DNA of 64,000 bases. Origin: JAGWBD01 sp965197455. Lineage in GTDB: Bacteria > Chloroflexota > Anaerolineae > Aggregatilineales > Phototrophicaceae. Under the pieces are notes generated by a model. The model was not told the DNA's origin. It made no database searches and worked only from the letters and a program-made list of their open reading frames with translations. Below are positions 1 through 7,464 of this stretch, one piece after another. The stretch covers positions 1 to 64,000 of the forward strand of contig OZ240208.1 of the NCBI GenBank assembly GCA_965197455.1, in the 5' to 3' direction. The translations under genes were made by a program, and so were the position numbers. The stretch's first letter is position 1. The number at the start of each line of letters is the position of its first letter.

Positions 1-23
1 CTCAGATTCCCCGACACTGACTC

Positions 24-50
24 TTGAATTCGCTGCGCCGGCGGTATAAT
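24..50 (+). promoter_or_regulatory. Promoter of the PhyH-family gene
   Basis: A perfect TATAAT lies at 45-50 and a TTGAAT at 24-29, giving a short 15-base spacer. Transcription would begin near 57, leaving a leader of about 35 bases before the start codon at 92. The -10 box is convincing, the -35 less so. Confidence 0.5.
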
Positions 51-91
51 CCCCACAAGGACGCAATGCATATAGGCAAAGGACGTTGGTC

Positions 92-880
92 ATGATCTCG
101 CAACAGGACGTTGACTTTTATAACCAGAACGGCTTTCTTCGCATTCCGGGCCTTTTCACCCCGGCCGAGACGGATGAGTTGGCCGACGAGCTGGACCGCC
201 TTGTGCAAGACTGGTCCTTCACCAGCGAAGGCTGGTCAGGCCCCTGGCGCCTGGCCTACATGGACCCGGAGATTGAGAAGCAGTCGAAGCTCACGGCCAT
301 GCACGACCTGCATCTCTACTCCGCTGCCTGGTCAAAGGCCGTGACCAACCCGCGTCTGGCGTCATCGCTGGCGGCCCTTATCGGCCCCAACGTCGAACTG
401 CATCACACCACCATGCACATCAAGCCGCCGCAGACCGGGCATCCCTTCCCGATGCATCAGGATCATCCTTTCTACGCTCACGAGAACGGCCGCTTCATCG
501 ACGTGCTGGTGCACCTGGATGACACCAACCCCGAGAACGGCGAGATCCGCTTCCTGCAGGGTTCGCACAAGCACGGCGCGCTTGAGCACATCACGATGAC
601 CGAGGACGGCCCCTGCACGCCGCATCTGCCCACCGACAAGTGGCTGCTGGAGGATACAGTGCCGGTGCCGGCCAAACGCGGCGACGTGGTGCTTTTCTGC
701 TACCACACCGTGCACGGCTCCTACATCAACACCACGCGCGACCCGCGTCGCATGGTGCGCATGGGCTACCGCGACCCGCATAACCGCCAGATCTATGGCC
801 AGAGTATGGGCCGGGCCGGCCTGATCGTCGCCGGCTATCGTGAGCGGATTGAGGCCGAGCCGCTGCTCAAGCAGACCTGA
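92..880 (+). CDS. Phytanoyl-CoA dioxygenase (PhyH) family protein
   Basis: A 262-residue protein of the PhyH branch of Fe(II)/2-oxoglutarate oxygenases, which hydroxylate small organic or lipid substrates in the cytoplasm. The iron-binding facial triad is visible: H122 and D124 in HQD, and the distal H208 in TVHGSY, with a downstream Arg-rich stretch that could hold the 2-oxoglutarate carboxylate. The ATG at 92 was chosen because AAAGGA sits 8 bases upstream; a TTG at 86 would only add two residues. It is followed after 14 bases by a GH20 hexosaminidase on the same strand, so the two are probably co-transcribed. The substrate cannot be read from sequence; PhyH paralogues are numerous and diverse. 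Confidence 0.85.
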   Translation: MISQQDVDFYNQNGFLRIPGLFTPAETDELADELDRLVQDWSFTSEGWSGPWRLAYMDPEIEKQSKLTAMHDLHLYSAAWSKAVTNPRLASSLAALIGPNVELHHTTMHIKPPQTGHPFPMHQDHPFYAHENGRFIDVLVHLDDTNPENGEIRFLQGSHKHGALEHITMTEDGPCTPHLPTDKWLLEDTVPVPAKRGDVVLFCYHTVHGSYINTTRDPRRMVRMGYRDPHNRQIYGQSMGRAGLIVAGYRERIEAEPLLKQT

Positions 881-894
881 GCCGGTCAGCCGAC

Positions 895-2412
895 ATGCGC
901 GACGAAACGCCCGCCCTCATACCGCAGCCGCTCTCGCTGCAGCGCGCGGCGGGCGTTTTCGCGTTAACGCCGGAAACGCGCATCTATGTCGCAGCCGGCC
1001 TGCAGGTCGCAGCGCAACGCTGTGCCAACCTGCTGCGCGCCGTGACCGGACTGCCGCTGCCGCTCACACAGGCGCAACCTGCCAGCGCTTGCCTGCAGCT
1101 GTCACTGGCGCCCAACATTGACGCGGAGGGCTACCAGCTGCAGGTGACGCCGGCGGCAGTCAGCTTGCAGGCCGCGGACGAGGCCGGCCTGTGGTATGGC
1201 GCGCAGACACTGCGTCAACTGTTGTCGGGCGAGGGCGGTCGGGCCATTCCCTGCCTGAGCATTGAGGACGCCCCGCGCTATCGCTGGCGCGGCCTGCACC
1301 TGGACGTTGGCCGCCACCTCTATCCGCTCGACTTCCTGCGCAAGACTCTTGACCTGATGGCGCAGCACAAGCTGAACCGCTTTCACTGGCATTTGACTGA
1401 AGATCAGGGCTGGCGCATCGAGATCAAGGGCTGGCCCAAACTCACGGAAGTGGGCGCCTGGCGCGCGGAGTCGCCGCTGCCGGCGGATCGAGCGACGCTC
1501 GACGGGCAGCCCTACGGCGGCTTCTACACCCAGGACGAGGTGCGCGCGCTGGTCGCCTACGCCCGCGAGCGTCACATCACCATCGTCCCCGAGATTGAAA
1601 TGCCGGGTCACGCCCAGGCGGCGCTGGCCAGCTACCCGCAGCTGGGCTGTCGCGGCGCGGATTACGAAGTGCGCACGCGCTGGGGCATCAGTGACGAGGT
1701 GTTTTGCGCGGGCAACGACGCGGTCTTCGACTTTCTCGAGAGCGTGCTGTCCGAAGTGATCGCGCTTTTCCCGGGCGAGTACCTGCACATCGGCGGCGAC
1801 GAGTGCCCCAAAACGCACTGGGCCAGCTGTCCAAAGTGTCAGGCGCGCATGCGTCAGGAGAGTTTGCGCGACGAGGAAGAACTGCAGAGCTGGTTCATCC
1901 GTCGCATCGAGCCCTTCCTGCGCCGCAACGGCCGGCGTCTCCTCGGCTGGGACGAAATCCTTGAGGGCGGCCTCGCGCCGGGCGCCACCGTGATGAGCTG
2001 GCGCGGTGCGCAGGGCGGCATCGCGGCGTCCAGCGCCAGTCACGACGTCGTCATGTCACCCAACACGCATTGCTACTTCGACTATTACCAGCGCGCCGAC
2101 ACCGCGCACGAGCCGCCGGCCATCGGCGGCCATCTGCCGCTTGAGCGCGTCTACGAATTCGATCCGGTCGCCGGCATCGCAAGGCAACACCATGGTCATG
2201 TGCTGGGCGGCCAGGGCAACGTCTGGACGGAGTATCTGCCCACCACGGAACTGGTCGAATACATGACCTGGCCGCGGGCCGCGGCGCTGGCGGAAGCGCT
2301 GTGGACGGCGCCGGATCCGCGCGACTTTGCGGACTTTGAGCGACGCCTGCGCGGACATCTGCCGCGGCTGCAGCGCCTGAAGGTCAACTACTGCGATCCC
2401 TTCAGCGGCTGA
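895..2412 (+). CDS. Beta-N-acetylhexosaminidase, GH20 family
   Basis: A 505-residue glycoside hydrolase expected to remove terminal GlcNAc/GalNAc by substrate-assisted catalysis. The N-terminal third matches the GH20b alpha/beta domain. The TIM barrel begins near residue 135 with the RGLHLDVGRH stretch, followed by NRFHWHLTEDQGWR. The catalytic pair is D302-E303 in HIGGDE, and the later MSWRG and GNVWTEY aromatic motifs line the usual substrate pocket. No signal peptide is seen, so it is probably cytoplasmic and may act on imported amino-sugar oligomers. The length is typical of the family. It starts 14 bases after the dioxygenase gene. Confidence 0.93.
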   Translation: MRDETPALIPQPLSLQRAAGVFALTPETRIYVAAGLQVAAQRCANLLRAVTGLPLPLTQAQPASACLQLSLAPNIDAEGYQLQVTPAAVSLQAADEAGLWYGAQTLRQLLSGEGGRAIPCLSIEDAPRYRWRGLHLDVGRHLYPLDFLRKTLDLMAQHKLNRFHWHLTEDQGWRIEIKGWPKLTEVGAWRAESPLPADRATLDGQPYGGFYTQDEVRALVAYARERHITIVPEIEMPGHAQAALASYPQLGCRGADYEVRTRWGISDEVFCAGNDAVFDFLESVLSEVIALFPGEYLHIGGDECPKTHWASCPKCQARMRQESLRDEEELQSWFIRRIEPFLRRNGRRLLGWDEILEGGLAPGATVMSWRGAQGGIAASSASHDVVMSPNTHCYFDYYQRADTAHEPPAIGGHLPLERVYEFDPVAGIARQHHGHVLGGQGNVWTEYLPTTELVEYMTWPRAAALAEALWTAPDPRDFADFERRLRGHLPRLQRLKVNYCDPFSG

Positions 2413-2414
2413 AA

Positions 2415-3461
2415 TCAGCGCACCAGACCGCGCGCCGCAACCTCCCATTCCTGCTCAACCAGACCGTCGCGCACGCCATACAGGCGCTCGTGCAGGTTGC
2501 TGACGACGCAGGTGTGCACCGGCACGATGTGCACCAACTCGCCGATGCGCGGGCGCTGTTCGCAGGCCGACAGATCGACGAAGGCGTGCTCCTCGTTCAG
2601 CTTGGTGATGCGCGCGCCCGGATACTCGCGGATGTGGCCATGCCCGTCATCCACCCGGTCCGCGGCCAGGGTCTTGCTGCCGCTGTCGAGGATGGCGCGG
2701 TTTGGCGCCGGTCGGCTGACCACGGTGGCCAGCACGCTCATGGCGCAGTCATCGAGCGTCGCCCAGCCGCCATTCACAGTATTCATGTCGTTGAAGATGT
2801 AGGTGCCCACGCGCAGTTCCGTCAGCTCGGGCAGTTCGTGCGCGGTCTTCGCTGCGCCGGTGCCGCCGCCGCTGACTTCCGGCACATCAATGCCGGCGTC
2901 CGCCAGACCCTTCAGTGCGGCCCGCAGGCGCGGACGAATGACCGGGTTGGCAGGGTAGACGAAGAGGCCGGCGAACTCGAGGTGGGGGCTGGCGACAATC
3001 TGCTGCGCCAGCGCGACGACCTGCTCCGGCGAGGTGCCGGTGCGCTCGATCTCGGTTTCCAGGTCAGGCATGACGCGAACGCGCACGCCCTCTGCGGCGG
3101 CGGCCGCTTCCAGGCCGTCCAGCACCTCGCTGTGGTCGGCGCTGACCGTGATGCGGCCGCGGCGCGCGAGGGCGGCCAGGCGCGCGGTCTTGTGCGGCCC
3201 GACGATGTTGTAGGGCAGCTGGATGTCGTCGAAGCCGGCGTCAAGGAAGACCTCGACCTCGCCCAGCTTCTGGCAGGCGATGCCGATGGCGCCGGCCTGC
3301 TGCTGGATGCGGGCGATGACCGGGCTCTTGTGCGTCTTGATGTGTGGCCGAAAGGCCAGGCCGTGGCGGTCGCAGTACGCCTGCATACGCGCGATGTTGC
3401 GCTGCATGCGTGTGAGGTCGATGAGGACGGCGGGCGTGTCGAGGTCGCGGGCGTGGGTCAT
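2415..3461 (-). CDS. D-threonine aldolase / D-serine dehydratase-like PLP enzyme
   Basis: A 348-residue fold-type III PLP enzyme (alanine racemase-like barrel). The PLP-lysine region RPHIKTHK lies at residues 38-45. The C-terminal PVHTC motif supplies the His/Cys metal site found in D-threonine aldolase and eukaryotic-type D-serine dehydratase. Members cleave D-3-hydroxy amino acids to glycine plus aldehyde, or deaminate D-serine; sequence alone does not separate the two. The start has AAGGAG 8-9 bases upstream. The gene converges on the GH20 gene, with only two bases between stops. Confidence 0.85.
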   Translation of the reverse strand: MTHARDLDTPAVLIDLTRMQRNIARMQAYCDRHGLAFRPHIKTHKSPVIARIQQQAGAIGIACQKLGEVEVFLDAGFDDIQLPYNIVGPHKTARLAALARRGRITVSADHSEVLDGLEAAAAAEGVRVRVMPDLETEIERTGTSPEQVVALAQQIVASPHLEFAGLFVYPANPVIRPRLRAALKGLADAGIDVPEVSGGGTGAAKTAHELPELTELRVGTYIFNDMNTVNGGWATLDDCAMSVLATVVSRPAPNRAILDSGSKTLAADRVDDGHGHIREYPGARITKLNEEHAFVDLSACEQRPRIGELVHIVPVHTCVVSNLHERLYGVRDGLVEQEWEVAARGLVR

Positions 3462-3492
3462 GGGGCGGGCTCCTTCAGATTAGGCCTTTAAT

Positions 3493-4005
3493 CTACCCCA
3501 CAGCGCCGTCCCTGGCCCCTGCATATGTCGACCAATTCTCATGCATGTGGCCGCGAATACCTGCACGAGGTTCATATAGCGAGTAAATCTTGCGGAAGGC
3601 GCACTCTGCGTTCTCCAGGCTCGTCTTGGGGAGCAAGTCGGTATGACTAACCAGATACAGCAGCCCAATACCCGGCGAGCGCGACATACCCTGATTGCAG
3701 TGCACAAGCACCTTGCGGCCTTCGCCCAACTTCTCTGCGACAAACTGAATGGCTGCATCAATGATTTCGTGAGGGATGTACTTTGGACTATCCGGATCAA
3801 TCAGATTCAGGATGAGTCGATTTCCCCGCCTGGCAATGAGATACTCAGGGTGATGTTTCGGAGCAGATCGTGAGGTGTAACCCAACTCATCACGATGGTA
3901 TGGATACTTGCAGGCATGGACGACAGCCCAGCTTTCCCTGGACTTTACGTCGTATTCGTAGTCGTCCTGGTTGCCCACGTAGAGTTGCGGACAGATTTCG
4001 ATCAT
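3493..4005 (-). CDS. Dual-specificity/tyrosine phosphatase-like protein
   Basis: A 170-residue protein with the cysteine-phosphatase signature HCNQGMSRSPG: nucleophile C103 and phosphate-binding R109 in the C-x5-R loop. An upstream DPD near residues 70-72 could supply the general acid. The start at 4005 was chosen over an upstream in-frame start (4089) because AGAAGGA lies 8 bases before it and the protein then begins like other compact DSPs (MIEICPQLYVGN). Bacterial DSPs of this size act on phosphotyrosine/serine proteins or other phosphorylated molecules. It lies 138 bases downstream of the YgiT zinc finger gene on the same strand, in a patch less GC-rich than its surroundings. Confidence 0.8.
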   Translation of the reverse strand: MIEICPQLYVGNQDDYEYDVKSRESWAVVHACKYPYHRDELGYTSRSAPKHHPEYLIARRGNRLILNLIDPDSPKYIPHEIIDAAIQFVAEKLGEGRKVLVHCNQGMSRSPGIGLLYLVSHTDLLPKTSLENAECAFRKIYSLYEPRAGIRGHMHENWSTYAGARDGAVG

Positions 4006-4143
4006 CAAGGCAATCCTTCTGTAGCGAGTCGACATACTCCAGCGCGCAGTCACCGGCAAGCGGTCGAGCAAATTGGCGCGCGTGTCCAAAAGAAGATGAA
4101 ATTTGACTGTGTCAGTTGCTGCGGCCGTATCGAAATAGTGGGG

Positions 4144-4371
4144 CTATGCTACGAAGTATTGCTGCAGCGCTACCTCTGTCCCGTTACTGACCGTGGTCTC
4201 CAGCAGCGACTCAAGGCGGGCTACGGTGTCTTCATTCAGCCAGGCTTCGCCGCAGTTTTCGCAGACCTGAGCCGGCACCTGCTTGACGACGAGCGTTGTA
4301 CTCCCGCGCTCAAGGGTCATCGTCGTCGTGCCCGGACGGGTTTCTCCCAGATTGCAAATTACGCACTGCAT
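4144..4371 (-). CDS. YgiT-type zinc finger (MqsA N-terminal-like) protein
   Basis: A 75-residue protein carrying two CxxC pairs (C3/C6 and C37/C40) around the sequence TTLVVKQVPAQVCENCGEAW, the hallmark of YgiT-type zinc fingers. These are usually the antitoxin-like half of a pair with a DUF4258 or MqsR-type protein encoded just upstream. No such partner is present here: only 105 bases separate it from the next gene. I chose the ATG at 4371 rather than 4380, because family members begin with M-x-CVIC and GAGAGG is then about 9 bases away. A promoter lies directly upstream, supporting solo transcription. Confidence 0.82.
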   Translation of the reverse strand: MQCVICNLGETRPGTTTMTLERGSTTLVVKQVPAQVCENCGEAWLNEDTVARLESLLETTVSNGTEVALQQYFVA

Positions 4372-4404
4372 CAGGGTCATCCCTCTCGCAGGGCAGGCGC
4401 GCCA

Positions 4405-4410
4405 ATTATA
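4405..4410 (-). promoter_or_regulatory. -10 box for the YgiT-type gene
   Basis: A perfect TATAAT on the minus strand lies about 34 bases before the chosen start codon. A -35 box at the expected distance is poor. Its position between the DUF4926 and YgiT genes suggests the latter can be expressed on its own. Confidence 0.5.
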
Positions 4411-4485
4411 CCCTGCGAATGCGACGCAGGCAGGGAAAGCGCGTGTACTGTCTTGAAATGTATGGGCGAGTCTTGCCAGCCGAAG

Positions 4486-4716
4486 TCAGTCTCTCTGGCC
4501 CGGCGCGGCGATGGCCGAGTAGGGGACGGTAGCTACGCCTGGGCCTTTCGGGTGCGAACTGAACAGTTCCAGGATGGCGCCGGGCCCAACGTCGTTGAGA
4601 GGTTCCAGATAGTCTATGTAGTAGGCCATGTCGCCCTTGTGGAGACCCTCTTTCGGGACATCGCGGGTCAGGACGACTTGTTTGTAGAGCACTGGCGGCT
4701 TGTGATTGGGCACCAT
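4486..4716 (-). CDS. DUF4926-like small protein
   Basis: A 76-residue protein resembling DUF4926: an N-terminal VVLTRDVPKEGLHKGD segment, a central stretch ending in ILELF, and a closing VATVPYSAI beta strand. This is a small SH3-like barrel of unknown role, often found beside toxin-like genes. The start has GAGAG 8 bases upstream. It sits in the same minus-strand run as the YgiT and phosphatase genes. No obvious toxin partner is encoded next to it. Family assignment is from recognised pattern only. Confidence 0.65.
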   Translation of the reverse strand: MVPNHKPPVLYKQVVLTRDVPKEGLHKGDMAYYIDYLEPLNDVGPGAILELFSSHPKGPGVATVPYSAIAAPGQRD

Positions 4717-4790
4717 CTCATCAACTCTCGAGCTTATGGGTGACGAACCGATTATTCAGATGCACCGATCAGATTGCCAGCGCCATCATA

Positions 4791-5942
4791 TCACTCCGCG
4801 GCACCGACCGGCTTGAGCGCATCTATCGCATTTCTGCCGATCAGCTCCAGCGCCAGATCGCCGGAAGGGGGGTGCGTCAGGCCGCCGCGCACATCGCGGT
4901 AGCAGCGCTCCAGTGGCAGCGCATGCGTGACGGCCTGGCCGCCGACGATGCGCATGGCGCGGTCGCTGGCGCGGATGGCGCTGTCGTTGGCGAAGAGCTT
5001 GGCTGCCACCACGCCCGACATGTCGCGTTCCTCATCCCAGGAACGCGCGGCCTCCAGCAGCATCAAACGCGCCGCCTTCAGCTCCATGTCCATCTCGCCG
5101 ACCTGGCGCTGGATGCCCGGCAGGCTGGCGATGGGCTTGCCCAGCGCGGTCGGCACGCGTTCCAGCGCGAAGCGGATGGCGGCATTGCGCGCGGCCAGGG
5201 CGACGCCCAGATAGGTAGCGGCGGTCAACAGCGGAAACCAGGGGTTGGGCCGGTTGCGGGCTGCGCCGTCTGAAAAGCGCGCCAGCAGATGATCCTCCGG
5301 GACCAGGACGTCGCGCAGGTAGACGTCATCGCTGTCGCTGGCGCGCAGACTGAGCGCATCGCGCCAGGTCGGCTCCCAGCAGACGCCGTCTGCGTCGTTG
5401 GGCACCAGCACCTGGGCCGGGTCGCCCTCAATGTCCAGGCTGACCAGCAGATGCGTCAGGTGGCGGCCACCGGTGGACCAGTTCTTGTGCCCGTTGATCA
5501 GCCAGCCGCCGTCCACGCGCTGCGCGTTCGTGCGAAAGATAGCCCCGCGCGAGGGGCTGCCCAGTTGTGGTTCGCTGGCGATGCTGTTCAGCAGCGCGCC
5601 CTCGCTCGTCAGGCAGCAAAGCTGTACGAAGTGCTGCGGCGACCAGGACGTGCGTTCGCGCTGGGCGCCGAAGAGATGTAGCGGCATGGCGGCCACCATC
5701 GCCGTAGAGCCGCTGGCCTGCGCCAGTTCCAGCTGCGCCAGCGCGCAATCGCGCAGCGAAAGTCCCTCGCCGCCATGCTCGCGCGGCACACTGAGCGCCA
5801 GATAGCCGCTCGCGCGCAGGTCAGCGACGTCCGCCGCGGGCAGGCGACCGGCCCGGTCAGCCGCGTCGGCGCGCGGGGCGATACGCGCTGCCAGTTCGCG
5901 TACGCGCTCAATATCAAGGACAGCCTGGGTGGCGAGTGCCAT
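4791..5942 (-). CDS. Acyl-CoA dehydrogenase-like flavoprotein
   Basis: A 383-residue member of the acyl-CoA dehydrogenase fold. The FAD-binding middle region (LTSEGALLNS, then INGHKNWSTG) and the C-terminal helical bundle are present. The segment that normally holds the catalytic glutamate reads YRDVRGGLTHPPSGD, the pattern of DszC/SfnB-like members that act as FMN-dependent monooxygenases or lack dehydrogenase activity. A classical beta-oxidation role is therefore doubtful. The start at 5942 has AAAGGA 8 bases upstream; a longer reading from 6041 lacks this support. The gene is divergent from trpB2, with about 140 bases between. Confidence 0.8.
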   Translation of the reverse strand: MALATQAVLDIERVRELAARIAPRADAADRAGRLPAADVADLRASGYLALSVPREHGGEGLSLRDCALAQLELAQASGSTAMVAAMPLHLFGAQRERTSWSPQHFVQLCCLTSEGALLNSIASEPQLGSPSRGAIFRTNAQRVDGGWLINGHKNWSTGGRHLTHLLVSLDIEGDPAQVLVPNDADGVCWEPTWRDALSLRASDSDDVYLRDVLVPEDHLLARFSDGAARNRPNPWFPLLTAATYLGVALAARNAAIRFALERVPTALGKPIASLPGIQRQVGEMDMELKAARLMLLEAARSWDEERDMSGVVAAKLFANDSAIRASDRAMRIVGGQAVTHALPLERCYRDVRGGLTHPPSGDLALELIGRNAIDALKPVGAAE

Positions 5943-6021
5943 ACGGAGGTTCCTTTCCGGTGGGATACAGCGCCGCGATTGTAGCGTAAAGCCTGTCGGA
6001 TTCCTGCCGGTGTCGGCAGAA

Positions 6022-6051
6022 TTGGCAGCCGGAACCCGCATTCGCTACATT
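6022..6051 (+). promoter_or_regulatory. Promoter of trpB2
   Basis: TTGGCA at 6022-6027 and TACATT at 6046-6051 are separated by 18 bases. They lie 35 bases upstream of the first ATG of the tryptophan synthase beta-like gene. A minus-strand TACAAT at 5978-5983 may serve the divergent flavoprotein gene. Confidence 0.5.
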
Positions 6052-6086
6052 TTCTCCAACTGTGCGACCATGAGACAGGACGGGAC

Positions 6087-7454
6087 ATGATGAGCGAGAA
6101 TCAGGTGCGCTTCGATCTGACGCAATCGGCGATTCCGCGACAATGGTACAACATCCAGGCGGACCTGCCGCGTCCGCTGCCACCAGTGCTGCATCCCGGC
6201 ACCAAACAACCCGTCGGCCCGGATGATCTGGCGCCGCTCTTCCCGATGGCGCTCATCGGCCAGGAGGTCAGCCAGGAACGCTACGTTGACATCCCTGACG
6301 AAGTGCGCGAAATCTACAAGCTGTGGCGGCCCACGCCGCTGCTACGCGCCTACCGCCTGGAGCAGGCGCTGGATACGCCGGCGCACATCTACTACAAGTA
6401 CGAGGGCGTCTCGCCAAGCGGCAGCCACAAGCTCAACACCGCCACGGCCCAGGCCTGGTACAACAAGGCGGAGGGCATCAGCGGCCTGACCACCGAGACC
6501 GGCGCCGGTCAGTGGGGCACGGCGCTGGCGCAGGCCTGCAGCTTTTTCGGCCTCGACTGTCGCGTCTACATGGTGCGCATCAGCTACGACCAGAAGCCCT
6601 ACCGCCGCGCCATCATGCAGTCCTTCGGCGCGGAGGTCAGCGCCAGCCCCGGCGACAGCACCCAGGCCGGGCGCATGATTCTGGAGCAGTCACCGGACAG
6701 CCCCGGCTCACTGGGCATCGCCATCAGCGAGGCGGTGGAAGCCGCGGCCACCAGCGGCGGGCGTTACAAATACTCGCTGGGATCAGTGCTGAACCATGTG
6801 CTGATGCACCAGACCGTCATTGGCCAGGAGACGCTGCAGCAGATGGCGCTGGCCGACGAATACCCGGACGTGGTGGTGGCGCCGGTGGGCGGCGGCAGCA
6901 ACTTCGCCGGCATCGCGCTGCCCTTTCTGCAGCGCAACCTGACTGAGGGCCAGACGACGCGGCTGCTGGGCGTCGAGCCGGCGGCTTGCCCCAGCCTGAC
7001 GCGCGGCACCTACGCCTACGACTTCGGCGATACGGTCGGCATGACGCCGCTGGTGAAGATGTACACGCTGGGTCACAGTTTCGTGCCGGCGCCGCTGCAT
7101 GCCGGCGGCCTGCGTTACCACGGCATGGCCAGCATCATCTGCGAGCTTTATGATCAGGGGCTGATGGAGGCGCAGTCCGTGCCGCAACTGGAGACCTTCG
7201 AGGCGGCGCTGACCTTCGCGCGCAGCGAGGGCATCATCCCCGCGCCGGAAGCCGCGCACGGCGTCGCCGGCGTTATCCGTGAGGCACAGGCGGCGAAGGA
7301 AGCCGGCGAAAAGCGCGTCATCCTCTTCAACCTCTGCGGCCACGGCCACTTCGACATGAGCGCCTACGACGCCTATCTCGGCGGCGAGTTGAGCAACTAC
7401 GAGTATCCACAGGCGGAGATTGAGCGCGCCATGGCGGAGTTGCCGCAGGTCTGA
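6087..7454 (+). CDS. trpB: TrpB2-type tryptophan synthase beta-like enzyme
   Basis: A 455-residue fold-type II PLP enzyme of the TrpB2 (TrpEb_2) subfamily, longer than ordinary TrpB (about 400). The Schiff-base lysine is K115 in GSHKLNTA, and VGGGSNF is the phosphate-binding loop. Classical TrpB joins indole and serine within a complex with TrpA. TrpB2 proteins are typically encoded away from trpA, as here, and are thought to salvage indole. The N-terminal extension and the FPMALIGQEVS region are typical of the subfamily. Two ATGs in tandem (6087 and 6090) are both possible starts. Its stop lies 10 bases from the convergent P-ATPase gene. Confidence 0.92.
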   Translation: MMSENQVRFDLTQSAIPRQWYNIQADLPRPLPPVLHPGTKQPVGPDDLAPLFPMALIGQEVSQERYVDIPDEVREIYKLWRPTPLLRAYRLEQALDTPAHIYYKYEGVSPSGSHKLNTATAQAWYNKAEGISGLTTETGAGQWGTALAQACSFFGLDCRVYMVRISYDQKPYRRAIMQSFGAEVSASPGDSTQAGRMILEQSPDSPGSLGIAISEAVEAAATSGGRYKYSLGSVLNHVLMHQTVIGQETLQQMALADEYPDVVVAPVGGGSNFAGIALPFLQRNLTEGQTTRLLGVEPAACPSLTRGTYAYDFGDTVGMTPLVKMYTLGHSFVPAPLHAGGLRYHGMASIICELYDQGLMEAQSVPQLETFEAALTFARSEGIIPAPEAAHGVAGVIREAQAAKEAGEKRVILFNLCGHGHFDMSAYDAYLGGELSNYEYPQAEIERAMAELPQV

Positions 7455-7464
7455 CCGGAGGCGC

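Noticed and set aside
1102..2043. Minus-strand open frame of 313 codons
   Set aside because: Antisense to the GH20 gene, which carries the catalytic HIGGDE.
4381..4485. Missing DUF4258/MqsR-type toxin beside the YgiT-type gene
   Set aside because: The 105-base spacer is too short and holds only a promoter-like sequence. No partner can be supported.
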